A DNA stretch of 64,000 nt from Zymoseptoria tritici IPO323 (taxonomy: Eukaryota > Ascomycota > Dothideomycetes > Mycosphaerellales > Mycosphaerellaceae): positions 2,108,001-2,172,000 of the forward strand of contig NC_018217.1 in NCBI RefSeq assembly GCF_000219625.1, read 5' to 3'. How positions within the stretch are numbered: the stretch's first letter is position 1; every line of letters begins with the position of its first letter. Position numbers and translations under genes: made by a program. A model generated the notes under the pieces. The model did no database searches. It was not told the origin of the DNA and saw only the letters and a list, made by a program, of their open reading frames with translations. Shown one piece after another: positions 34,159 to 43,210 of the stretch.

Positions 34159-34857
34159 CTGGGCGTTGGTATGTAGCTGATGCGTTTTGTAGATATCCTA
34201 CTTTGGTTTCCCTGAGGCACCGGGCGCATGATCTCAATCATCAACGCAAGGTACGAATCGTCGTTCTTCCTGTCCGACGTCGCTCGGAAGCAATGCTGTT
34301 GTCCTCGATACGTTCAAACGTTCTCGTCTAACGGTGATGGAAGCATGCTCTTGCTCAAGACGACAAAGCTATGGTGAGTCGATTTTTCCTTCTTCAGCTT
34401 TTCCTCCTTCAACGAGCTGTTCAATCATCTCGATTGACGCCATGCGAAGACGACCGTGCTTCCTCGCCAACAAGGTACCTTATAGAAGAAAGCTATTGTT
34501 CGAGCATAGCAGTACTCCATCACCCTCTGCTCAAGAAGATCATGGTCGGCTAATCAATTTCGAAGCTTTGTTCCGCCCAACAAGTATCGATTGTTCCAAC
34601 TCGTTGTCTTTCGTTACATTCACTGCTCTCGACTCGACACAATGTCTCTTTGTTTTACTTCAAAGATTATGGAGCTCGTCACTATACTTATACACTGCAA
34701 TCTCTGCCTCTCTAATTCACTCTGATCATCCACTCTCATCCAAGCTGCTTTGAAATCGTTGATCTGGTATCAACAACTTTCGAATCAAACTCAAGAACTC
34801 CAAACCACCAACCCAACCAACAACAAGACATTCAAGATTTCGTCGTCCCGTCAGACC
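34159..34857. other. intergenic upstream of the tandem family
   Basis: No gene seen. The 110 bases before ATG 34858 are rich in CAA and CCAAC, like a fungal 5' leader. Confidence 0.5.
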
Positions 34858-36654
34858 ATGTCCTCCTCCATGTCCTACTCCTCAGCTGCCGCAAGCGAAG
34901 TCGATGAGATTCGTGCTCTTCGCAGGCAAAAAGTGGACATGTTGGAAAAATACGAGTGGGAGGTCAAGTCATTCGCTTTTCGCCATAGCCTCCATGGCAA
35001 GGCGGACGATCAGGCCGAATCCCTCCAGATGAACCGCCAATGCTCCGAGCTCCGCCGCGACATCGCAGACCTCGACGAGCGCCTCAGCATAGTAAGATCC
35101 ACGGTCGGAAGTAGTCGTGCTGGCAGCAGTCGTGGCTCGAAATCGGGCTCGAAGTACGGCAACGAGCTCGGTCCAGACGACTCGATCAGTCAGTTTGGAG
35201 GATCATCGAGGAGCGAGGCTAGTAGGGCTTCGCCAATGGGTGGAGGGAGTCGGATCGCTGGACGATCATCGGAGGCTGGGTCTCGCAGTGGTCGTTCGGA
35301 GTCGAGATCGCGCGATGGTCGTTCAGGGACTGGATCGTATGCTAGTCGACAGGAGGTTGGGGGGTACGCCAGTCGTAGCTCCTCCAGAGCTCCAAGCGGC
35401 TACTACGACGACGAGGCGAGCGAGGCATCGACTGTACGTCCAAGCAGATCGTCTTCCAGCGTTGGAGGCCGTTCAGAGCGCTCAGCATACACTGCTGAGT
35501 ACCGTCACACCACGGAAGTCCGCCACACCACCGAGATCCGCGTCCCACCTGGAGTCAGCGGCAGTCACTCGGCCAGCTTCACTTCGAAGGAGAGCTACTC
35601 CGGTCGTATTCGCGAGCCGGGCAGTTTCTCTGGACCGCATCCGCTGGGCAGTTCGAGGTACCCTGAGCTTCAGCCGGGGAGTTATGCAGGCGGATATGCT
35701 TCCTCAAGTGCGATGGGGTCGTCCAGGGCCGGCAGCACGACCAGCTACTCTTCACGTCCTACAGGCTACACCAGTTCAAGCTATAGCAGTCGTCCGGGCA
35801 CTTCAAGCGGATCCTCACCTCGTAGATATGACAGCTATGCAGGCAGCGAGTCGGGTTTCACCACAGCCTCGAGCCAGTCTGGGTACACAGCCAGGGAGCC
35901 AAGACCAGACAACTTCTATCCCGCCAGCTTGGATCCACGGTCTCGTCCTGGAACGGAGAATCGATCGGGTAGTAGCCGCCACAATGCTCCTTCAACACAC
36001 CGCCCAAGTGGTCCGTCGAAAGAGCCTCCTCGTTCTCAATACCAAGAGAGCACTTCTGGACCGAGAAGAGAACCTTCTCGCTCCGGATATGCTGAGAGGT
36101 CTTCTTCGACGGCTCGTCAGGACGATACTCGTAGCCATTACAGCAGACCGTCCACTCGCAATGGTGGATCCTCGAGGACAGCCCGGGAGCACGAGTACAC
36201 CAGGTCGAGCTCCCGTTACGGCAATGAGGCTCCTCGTCAGTCGCAGTCCCGCCACACTGAGTCGCCACGTGGAGCAGGATCCAGCACCAGTCGCGCACCG
36301 CCTCGTTCCCACGCCTCGTCGGCTCTGCCTTCACGAGCTACCGTCGATGCTTGGTGGACCTCCGTTGATGCCGCTCTCAAGGACTACACCACCATCCGCA
36401 AGTTCCCTGGTCCGCCAGGAGGACTTTGCGGCCGACTGGGCTGTCAAGCGAATGCGAGCCAACGCGCCCTTACTGCCTGCGAACACATGGTCAAAAACGC
36501 TCTAATCGTCGCCCATCCTGACTTAAGAAAGATGCGTTTGCGATTTCATCCTGATCGCTTCTCGGCCTGCCCTGAAGATAAACGGGAGGAGTTTAAGAAG
36601 ATGGCGTCCGAGATCTTCGTGGTAATTGAGGAGTTGATCGCGGAGAAGAAGTAG
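34858..36654 (+). CDS. tandem-family copy 1: Ser/Arg-rich protein with C-terminal J-like domain
   Basis: Intronless, 598 aa from ATG 34858; the frame is open upstream but without an ATG. Residues 1-80 form a short coiled coil (EIRALRRQKVDMLEKYEWEV). Residues 90-490 are low-complexity Ser/Arg/Gly/Tyr, with SRS, YASR and PSG units, resembling disordered RS-like or phase-separating regions. The last 102 residues are the family domain: AWWTSVDAALKDY, then FPGPPGGLCGRLGC, ALTACEHMVKNAL, and MRLRFHPDRFS followed by EEFKKMASEIFVVIEELI. The HPDR box between two helices looks like the HPD turn of a J-domain, and three Cys and a His precede it. First of four tandem genes sharing only this domain. Function unknown. 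Confidence 0.75.
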   Translation: MSSSMSYSSAAASEVDEIRALRRQKVDMLEKYEWEVKSFAFRHSLHGKADDQAESLQMNRQCSELRRDIADLDERLSIVRSTVGSSRAGSSRGSKSGSKYGNELGPDDSISQFGGSSRSEASRASPMGGGSRIAGRSSEAGSRSGRSESRSRDGRSGTGSYASRQEVGGYASRSSSRAPSGYYDDEASEASTVRPSRSSSSVGGRSERSAYTAEYRHTTEVRHTTEIRVPPGVSGSHSASFTSKESYSGRIREPGSFSGPHPLGSSRYPELQPGSYAGGYASSSAMGSSRAGSTTSYSSRPTGYTSSSYSSRPGTSSGSSPRRYDSYAGSESGFTTASSQSGYTAREPRPDNFYPASLDPRSRPGTENRSGSSRHNAPSTHRPSGPSKEPPRSQYQESTSGPRREPSRSGYAERSSSTARQDDTRSHYSRPSTRNGGSSRTAREHEYTRSSSRYGNEAPRQSQSRHTESPRGAGSSTSRAPPRSHASSALPSRATVDAWWTSVDAALKDYTTIRKFPGPPGGLCGRLGCQANASQRALTACEHMVKNALIVAHPDLRKMRLRFHPDRFSACPEDKREEFKKMASEIFVVIEELIAEKK

Positions 36655-37400
36655 GCGAGTGGATGCAGCTAGGCGAGGACATGGCGTTTGCTTCAGCGTG
36701 GGAATATGGCGTTTGCTTTCGGAAAGGAACCTCGCTTTTCTTGCTAGTAGACATCATGCCGCTTTCTTTTGTCTGGAGATATGGCGTTTGCTTCCGTACG
36801 GATCTGTCAGAAATGTAATGCCTGGCACGTATCAGATATATACGATCAATGAAAAAGCTATGTCAAGCGAACGACTTACTGGAATCCAGTCCTCCCCGTG
36901 ATGTACCACAGTTTAATCTAGTCGGCGTGGTCGTTGATATGTGCAGCGTGTAAGGTACCATCAATCATGTTCTTAGCAGAACAGCTTACCGAGCTCTCTC
37001 CTTTCGCGCAGTCCATGCTCAGGCGTCAGCTAATTGGCTTGCCTCGATTCTCAGCCACAGATGCATCTCTGAGCTATGCTGTCGCTGTTCCTTCCAGTCT
37101 TTGAACAAGGCGCTTTGACGAGATGTGCGAATCTCTTTCATTCTTGCCGAGGCGCCGTGGGATTATTGTTCGCGAGCAATGAACTAGCATCACGCTAGAC
37201 AAAGCGCCTTGTGCGTGAATGCCTGGAGTCTGGCAGTCTGCTCGCGGAAAGTATTAGTACTCCAGTCTCCCGCGACGCTCAAGTCCTCTTCTGGACTTCT
37301 TGTACGATCTTTCTCGTTTCCATTTCCATTTCCATTCTCACAGTCCCCGTGCTTCTTACCCTTGTCCTTGACTCGGCTCATTGACGACTGCTCCCCAGCC
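36655..37400. other. intergenic with a 13-bp repeated motif
   Basis: 3' flank of copy 1 and 5' flank of copy 2. ATGGCGTTTGCTT occurs at 36681, 36706 and 36781, each followed by diverged sequence. No gene seen. Confidence 0.5.
36681..36793 (+). repeat. ATGGCGTTTGCTT, three copies
   Basis: Three perfect copies of the 13-mer at 36681, 36706 and 36781, two of them preceded by ATATGG-like sequence, directly after the stop codon of tandem-family copy 1. Possibly decayed tandem duplication in the 3' UTR. Confidence 0.75.
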
Positions 37401-38634
37401 ATGGCGGCCATACAAACGAGAATTTTGGAGCTCCAGCAGGACCCGGAACGTGCAAAGAGATCAGAGCGCAAGGCCGGTCAGAAGAACCTTGAGGCGGCCG
37501 AGAAGTTCTCTTCGGTGAACTTCGAGTTCAGGTACCTCAACCACATGGGTGCGGGCTACCGAGAGCAACCTGGACAGAAGACAGCCACAGAGATCGAGCT
37601 CGACAGACTGAAGAGTATCATGCATGATGCGGAGAGCTACTGGCTGGCCACTCAGAGAAAATCCAAAGGCATCCATGCTGTTCTCCTTTGCGTCCAGGCT
37701 GAGCTTGAGGTGTGGACAAGCAAAGACTGGCACGCCTACTAGGTCGCACTTGAACGGACCAAGCAGAACAATGAGGAGATTGAAAGAGAGGCGGAAGATG
37801 AACGCTGCCGCACCGAGGAGATGCATCGACAGAGGCGCGAAGAGAAGCGCAAGCGTTACCAGGCGGCGCGTGCGGAGCGCAAAGTCCGGGAGCAAGAAGC
37901 ACAGAAGCGTGCGACCGCCGCGAAGGAGGAAGAAGAGGCCAAGGCGAGGGAGCGGAGACGTCGCTTTGAGTCCGGGAGCAAGTGGGAAGAGTACACTAAT
38001 GCTCAAAACCGTCAGCGCGAGGAGAACCGCCGATCGAATTTTCACCCTTATCTGCCCGAACCAGTCGTTTTCACAACTCGAGTCCCACGACGGGATCCAA
38101 ACGCAGCCGCGAAATGGCGAGTCGCCACGGAAGATTTTTCACGGCACCTCAACAGGACTTCCCTGAACCACCCTGGCAAGGCGGCTGTCAGATGGTCAAA
38201 TGCCGCAGTGAGACTCGCGCTCTTCTAGCTTGTGAGGTAAGTGAGCCGAAGGGTAGAAGGCCTGCAGCGGTTCGAGACTTTCTCTTGGTCTATACAAGCA
38301 GATCTTGGTCCGCCTCCCACTCCATTGAATTCGAATGATTGCCGACGTTCCGCCTTCTGGTTTAGCATGAGATCCGACGAGCATTTGCAGAGATCACGCC
38401 CAGCATTGATCTCAAGAAAGAGCGGCTAAGATGGGTAAGTGTTGGAGTTGTGTAAGGCCCGCGGTGTCCAAGACCGTCTTGGGCTCTCTCAGGTCTTGGT
38501 CCGTTTCGCTGTCTCGTCGAATTATCGCTGATCAGAACTCGCAGCATCCCGATCGCCATAGCGCGAACAGAGTGAAAGCTCAAGAGGTTATCTGCGTTAT
38601 TCAGGCTCTGTATAAGGAGTGCATCGCTTTGTGA
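37401..38634 (+). pseudogene. tandem-family copy 2: broken by a stop and a frameshift
   Basis: ATG 37401 (MAAIQTRILELQQDP) opens 113 codons ending at TAG 37740-37742. The same frame continues immediately as coiled coil (VALERTKQNNEEIEREAEDE) aligned with copy 3, so the TAG is internal, one C-to-T step from CAG. The domain begins AAKWRVATEDF in this frame, but at the T-run 38135-38139 the homologous text moves to another frame (PQQDFPEPPW, CQMVKC, ETRALLACE), consistent with loss of one T. The domain then holds two introns, 38237-38365 (GTAAGT...TTTAG) and 38435-38544 (GTAAGT...CGCAG), giving CE/HEIRRAFAEI, ERLRW/HPDRHSANR and the end VIQALYKECIAL. The other copies have no introns there. The nearby ATG at 37869 or 38114 might allow a fragment to be made. 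Confidence 0.65.
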
Positions 38635-39488
38635 GGTATTAGCAGCTCGTGATATTGTCCATCATTGAGCAACCTGAGCGGAATACGACCAGAAGCATAT
38701 GCATCCAAGAATCGACAGCATGCAGGAAAAGTCTCGAGCAAGCGGATATTAGCAGGCGGCATCCATAGATAGAGAGCATATTCCCATCAATCGGACCCGC
38801 GGTGGCCCTTGCTCAGAACTCGCTTCATTCGTATCTATCCGTGGCCTTCCCGGTTATACTCTTCAAGCGCATCATCTATTCGTCATGCTTGAGCTCCTGG
38901 AATAGCGTAGGGTGGTTTCGCTGGGTCAAGACCAAGCTGATACGGCTTTGTCCTTGCCCTCGTAAGCTCCGACCAGCTTTGCGTAGTGCGGGTTTGTTCT
39001 TGCTTCTCCGAGTCTTCAATCAGGTTCTCGTAGTCGTGTGGAACCTTTGTCTCCGGGTTCAGAGTGTCGGGGGCAGAAATGTAGACTGAAGTCATTGTCC
39101 TCGACGGAAAAGAACAAGGTGGTGGTTTGCTCGGCCATGTAGATCTCTTTGTCCTCGGAGCCCAGACAAAGGCGTCAGACGTCCAGGCTAAAGGCATTGT
39201 CCATGCTGGAGGGCGACAAGGCCATCGTGAGCTGCCAGTGAATTGCAAAAGAAAGCATTGTGCCTCATGTAGGGCGACAATGACATTGTGTAAGGTGAAC
39301 GTACGGTTTGTCGGAGCCTCGGGCCTTCTCATCTGTAGAGATATAAAAGCTGCTCCAATGCCCGCTATCGTTCGCCCTCTTTCTGCATACTCTCTCATAT
39401 CATCTCATCTCGACACATCTCATCGAAACCAAACTTGGAAAGGATCTCTGAAAGTCCGCCCGACGTCAACGACCAAGCGCGCGCAACC
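38635..39488. other. intergenic between family copies 2 and 3
   Basis: No gene seen; the last 120 bases (TCTCATATCATCTCATCTCG) look like a leader. Confidence 0.45.
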
Positions 39489-40445
39489 ATGGACACCATG
39501 GAAGCCGCATTGACCGAGAAAGTGACGCAGCTGGAGCAGGCTCTCCGGGATGCTGAGGAAGTGGAGGAGGCCGCGAGAGCAGAGGCGGAACGTTCGGAAA
39601 CCCATCTTAGAGCTATGATCCGCAAGTCCAAGTTCGAGGTCAACTTCAAGGCGTACGACCTCGTCAGCGCTGAGATTGAAGCCGAAGAAGGAAAAAGTGG
39701 ATGGTTCGACAGTCAGGCCGAAGTGAGAGAAGCGCATGCCCTGCTGATGTGTGTTGAGTACGAGCTCCAACTCTACCGTGCAGGCTTCGCTTCTCCGTTC
39801 CAGAATGCACGGAAACGCACGAAGCAAACCCTTGAGGCTAGTAAGGCTGCGTGGGAAAAGCGGCTTGAGGAGCACAACAAGCTTGTGTTAAAAAATTCCG
39901 CGAGAGAGAAGCAGGCTGCAGACGCAGAGCGAGCTCGTGCCGAAGAGGACCGAGCTCGCACTGAACGTGACAGAAAAGCACGAGAGAAGAAAGAGCGAAA
40001 ATACGAAGAGAAACGCAAGAAGAAAAAGCAGGAGCCACGTTTCTTCCCACCCCGGCCTCCTCCATCAACGCGGCCAGACACACGAGCAGCGCTGCGAGAG
40101 CCGAACGCTATGGCGGAAGCTGCAGCTCGCTGGCGGAGTGCATTCGAAGTGTTCTTCAATTCGCAGGATCAGCCATTCCCAGAGCCACCGTCGGAAAAGT
40201 GCCGCCACATCGGCTGCCAGAAAGAAGGAGATAGAGCGCTAAGGGCGTGCAAGCATAATTTGGCGAGCATGTTCAAGAGCCTTCAGGTCAATCCCAAGAC
40301 TGAACGCTTGAAGCACCATGAAGACAAATTCAAAGATCCGAAAAACAAGACCAAGGCAAACGAAATCTTCGTTGTCCTTCAAGCGATGCACGAAAATGTG
40401 GAGAAGGAAAAGGAGAAGGAGAAGGAGAAGAAGAAGGCGAGATAG
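39489..40445 (+). CDS. tandem-family copy 3: coiled-coil protein with degenerate J-like domain
   Basis: Intronless, 318 aa from ATG 39489, in strong context (CAACC ATG G). Residues 1-130 are helical. HALLMCVEYELQLYRAGF aligns with HAVLLCVQAELEVWTSKD of copy 2, showing these two copies share more than the C-terminal domain. Residues 130-210 are a highly charged coiled coil rich in Glu, Arg and Lys. The family domain (about 213-318) reads ARWRSAFEVFFNSQDQPFPE, CRHIGC, ALRACKHNLASMF, then LKHHEDKFKDPKNKTKANEI and VVLQAMHENVE, and ends in a Lys/Glu tail. The HPD box is HED here, so J-type activity, if any, should be lost. Probably nuclear or cytosolic; function unknown. Confidence 0.72.
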   Translation: MDTMEAALTEKVTQLEQALRDAEEVEEAARAEAERSETHLRAMIRKSKFEVNFKAYDLVSAEIEAEEGKSGWFDSQAEVREAHALLMCVEYELQLYRAGFASPFQNARKRTKQTLEASKAAWEKRLEEHNKLVLKNSAREKQAADAERARAEEDRARTERDRKAREKKERKYEEKRKKKKQEPRFFPPRPPPSTRPDTRAALREPNAMAEAAARWRSAFEVFFNSQDQPFPEPPSEKCRHIGCQKEGDRALRACKHNLASMFKSLQVNPKTERLKHHEDKFKDPKNKTKANEIFVVLQAMHENVEKEKEKEKEKKKAR

Positions 40446-41373
40446 TCGAGGTCTTGGAGGGCGGTGCTGGATCAAGGGCACGACGGTTGCGACTTCGCGG
40501 CGTTCGGGGCGCGGTGGGTGTATCGGTCTGCTTCTTGTGTTTCGAGATTGAGAGCGCTACGCATCGTGATTTCGAAGGCTTTGTTTTGCGACTAGATCAG
40601 TAATGAAATGAACGGTGATTCTAAAATCTCGATTCCAGCTTCAAACAGTGATGAAATGTGATTCCAGGTACCTTAGGTAAGGAATTTTTAGGATGCCTGA
40701 GGCACCAATTACTTAGTAAGATGGCCGTCGTCCTCGGCCGTCTTTCTCCTTCCTTCAACAACACGAACAGCCGGTCGATCAGCAATTGGACCATAAATCT
40801 ACTTCTCGCCGTGAAACTCGAGGGCGATACATGTCCTCACCTCTGCTTCGACGATGCCACAACCCGAATCCAATTGTCTTCAAATGCTAGGAATGCCCAC
40901 ACTGATACGCCGTCCAGCTGGACTATCGTCGTTGAGGATCGGGCGCACTGCGTTTAGCTCGAGTCCTCCCGTGGTTCATGTGACTTGTCGCATTTTTTGA
41001 AGACAAGGCTTCCGTGCCTGGCCATCCCGCGAAGCACTATCAGCTCGGGTCTCATGGCCGAGCGTTTAGCGAGCAGGACACGCCGAAGACGCAAACACGA
41101 AGATGAATGTATGATCAACGCCAGACTTCTACGTACGGTCAACCGGTAATGCTGCTACCATCAGGATTATGGCTGGAGACGAAATGACGATGCAGCGGCG
41201 CTTGCATTTGTTACTGCATTGCGTGAAGGCTGTGTCCATCATCAAAACATATCTTCCATGTATCCGAATACCGTAAAGCTCCGCCACATTCAAAATCATG
41301 CCTGGAGACGCCACGGCGAAGGAGGCCGGACTTTGATCATATAAGCCGCCTGGAATTCAAGCTGACTCGCGAG
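40446..41373. other. intergenic between family copies 3 and 4
   Basis: No gene seen. The words ATGGCTGGAGACG (41168) and ATGCCTGGAGACG (41298) may mark an old local duplication. Confidence 0.4.
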
Positions 41374-42003
41374 ATGAACGAGACGGCCCGCATCGAGTCG
41401 CAGTGGGATCCTGAGGTTCGCAAGCGTCAGTTCAAAGTGCCGTGGACCTGTGAGGAAGGAGATCCAGACCCTGAGCCGTGGGAACCACCGTGCGAGGCAG
41501 AAGAGCCGTCGCCGAAGCCAGATGTGCCACCACCTCAGCCGAAAGAGCCGCCAACTCAGCCGAAGGAGTCACCACCGCAGTCAAAGCAGTCTGATCGGCC
41601 CTCAGGCGGACCCGAACCACGAGCAAAAGCACGACCGAAGTGGGTGTGGCCACCGAGACCAAAGAAGGCGGCAGCTGGGGTCCTGACACAGGCGGCGATC
41701 ACCAAGTGGCAGTCGGACATCGAACTGTTCCTCTCCGACGTGGCACGGCAGCCATTCCCAGAACCCCCTTTCGAGGCGTGTAAGAACATTAGCTGCCAAG
41801 TCCAGGATCGGGCCTTGGACGTCTGTGATTGTGTCATCAAGAAGCTCTTCGCTGGCGCGAACCTCAAACTCGCGAGGAACTCTCTCCATCCTGATCGGCT
41901 ATCGTCTTCTCCGGCAGCTACCCGAAAGGAAGTCCAGGACAAGGGTCGTGAGCTCTTCTTGGTAGTAAACTCGATGTACGAGCAGTCCATAGGGAAGGCG
42001 TAG
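41374..42003 (+). CDS. tandem-family copy 4: Pro-rich protein with J-like domain
   Basis: Intronless, 209 aa. The N-terminal 105 residues are acidic and Pro-rich with PKE/PPQ repeats (PPPQPKEPPTQPKESPPQSK), unlike the other copies. The family domain fills residues 106-209: TKWQSDIELFLSDVARQPFP, CKNISC, ALDVCDCVIKKLF, ARNSLHPDRLSSSPAATR, then RELFLVVNSMYEQS. The HPDR box is intact. The second half of the Cys pattern is CDC rather than CxH. No signal peptide. Its small size makes it the clearest display of the domain alone. Function unknown. Confidence 0.72.
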   Translation: MNETARIESQWDPEVRKRQFKVPWTCEEGDPDPEPWEPPCEAEEPSPKPDVPPPQPKEPPTQPKESPPQSKQSDRPSGGPEPRAKARPKWVWPPRPKKAAAGVLTQAAITKWQSDIELFLSDVARQPFPEPPFEACKNISCQVQDRALDVCDCVIKKLFAGANLKLARNSLHPDRLSSSPAATRKEVQDKGRELFLVVNSMYEQSIGKA

Positions 42004-42388
42004 GAGTCGCAAAGGAGCAATTGGTTTCAGTGGAAGTCTCGAAAAATGTAGACGATGGGAACAACGCGACAAAAAAGTGGCGTGACATCGGTGAACATCG
42101 CATGCCGGCATCAATGGAAATACTCTGCTCTCTACAGCCGGTGGCCATCCGCCGGGATTGAGTCGTTTTGCGTTGAACTCTGCCGAGTAGGACGCTTGAG
42201 CGATGCACAGATTGAGCAGATCGGGAACACGAGTGTTAGTCTTACCTGGGAGAAAATTGTCAGTAGCACAAAGTGAACAGTGATGACAAAGAACTCATCA
42301 ATCCAGCTTTAATTTCTCATCTCATCGTGAAGGAGCGTCTGTCTGTTTTCACATCTCACTGCTGTTTAGCTGGCATCACACTTTCCTA
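42004..42388. other. intergenic
   Basis: Between tandem-family copy 4 and the end of the minus-strand 122-aa gene. Nothing seen. Confidence 0.45.
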
Positions 42389-42917
42389 TCATGCCGGAAA
42401 ATGCGTCTTTAGTAGCTGCGGAACCGTCGACTTGAGGTGATCCACAATAGCATTCTCTCCAGAATTGACCTTCAAGCCATGCGGTATAGCGTACGTGACA
42501 AGGCCCGGTTTTGTGGTCTTGGCTATCGCTTGGATTTCTTCCGCTTGCTCGGCCGTCCACATGCTTGCGCAGAACTATAAACAACAGGTCAGACATAAAG
42601 GTGGTCTCGACTCTCGGTTGACGTATTTGATACCAAGACATCGGGCTGGTTCTGCTCGACTGTGGACTTTACGCTCTCGATCGCTGGCGTCGTCAGCTTC
42701 CATACAGGCCACGTGGAAGGGTTATTTTACTCTCGCAATTCGCCGCATGGATGATGGTGTACTCATCTTTCAGCGCTTCGACTAGCTACATCGGAGAAGT
42801 CAGATGGACCCAATGTGTGAAGTGCATGACAGCTTTCACCTGACCGATCAGTCGCTGAGCTCTCTCTGGTGCCGTGTTCACTGTGACCAGTTTGTATGGA
42901 CCTGCTGGGCTTCCCAT
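42389..42917 (-). CDS. four-exon gene for a 122-aa protein
   Basis: No single frame is long, but four minus-strand exons join exactly: 42917-42840, 42785-42731, 42683-42634 and 42574-42389, with introns of 54, 47 and 59 bases having GTGAAA/GTAG, GTAAAA/CCAG and GTATCA/ATAG ends. The protein starts MGSPAGPYKLVTVNTAPERA, continues QRLIGQLVEALKDEYTIIHA, IESVKSTVEQNQPDVL and FCASMWTAEQAEEIQAIAKT, and ends LVTYAIPHGLKV..VDHLKSTVPQLLKTHFPA. The alternation of hydrophobic strands and amphipathic helices suggests a small Rossmann-like alpha/beta fold. No catalytic motif or signal peptide is seen and the family is not one I can name. Four phases that all match and a natural sequence make the model credible. 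Confidence 0.65.
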
Positions 42918-43210
42918 AATGTCCGAACATCAATCAGGGCTTGAATATCACTGGAATGTGCTTGTTCATGCAAGTCAGTGATGATGATGTTTTGTGGTGA
43001 GAAAGAAACGCACCTCATGCATCTGCCATCGTCGGCAGTTGAAGATGTGGGTCACTGCCGAACTTCGGATCTGGGACATGTGAAGACCTCGTTGCTCTCT
43101 CCCAACGACAACGGTAACACATTAATTCAGTTCCTCATCAATCATCTATCGAGCGAGAGAAATTTCAACGGAGATATCGCGCAGAGAGGTCAGAGAAATT
43201 GTCGACCTTG

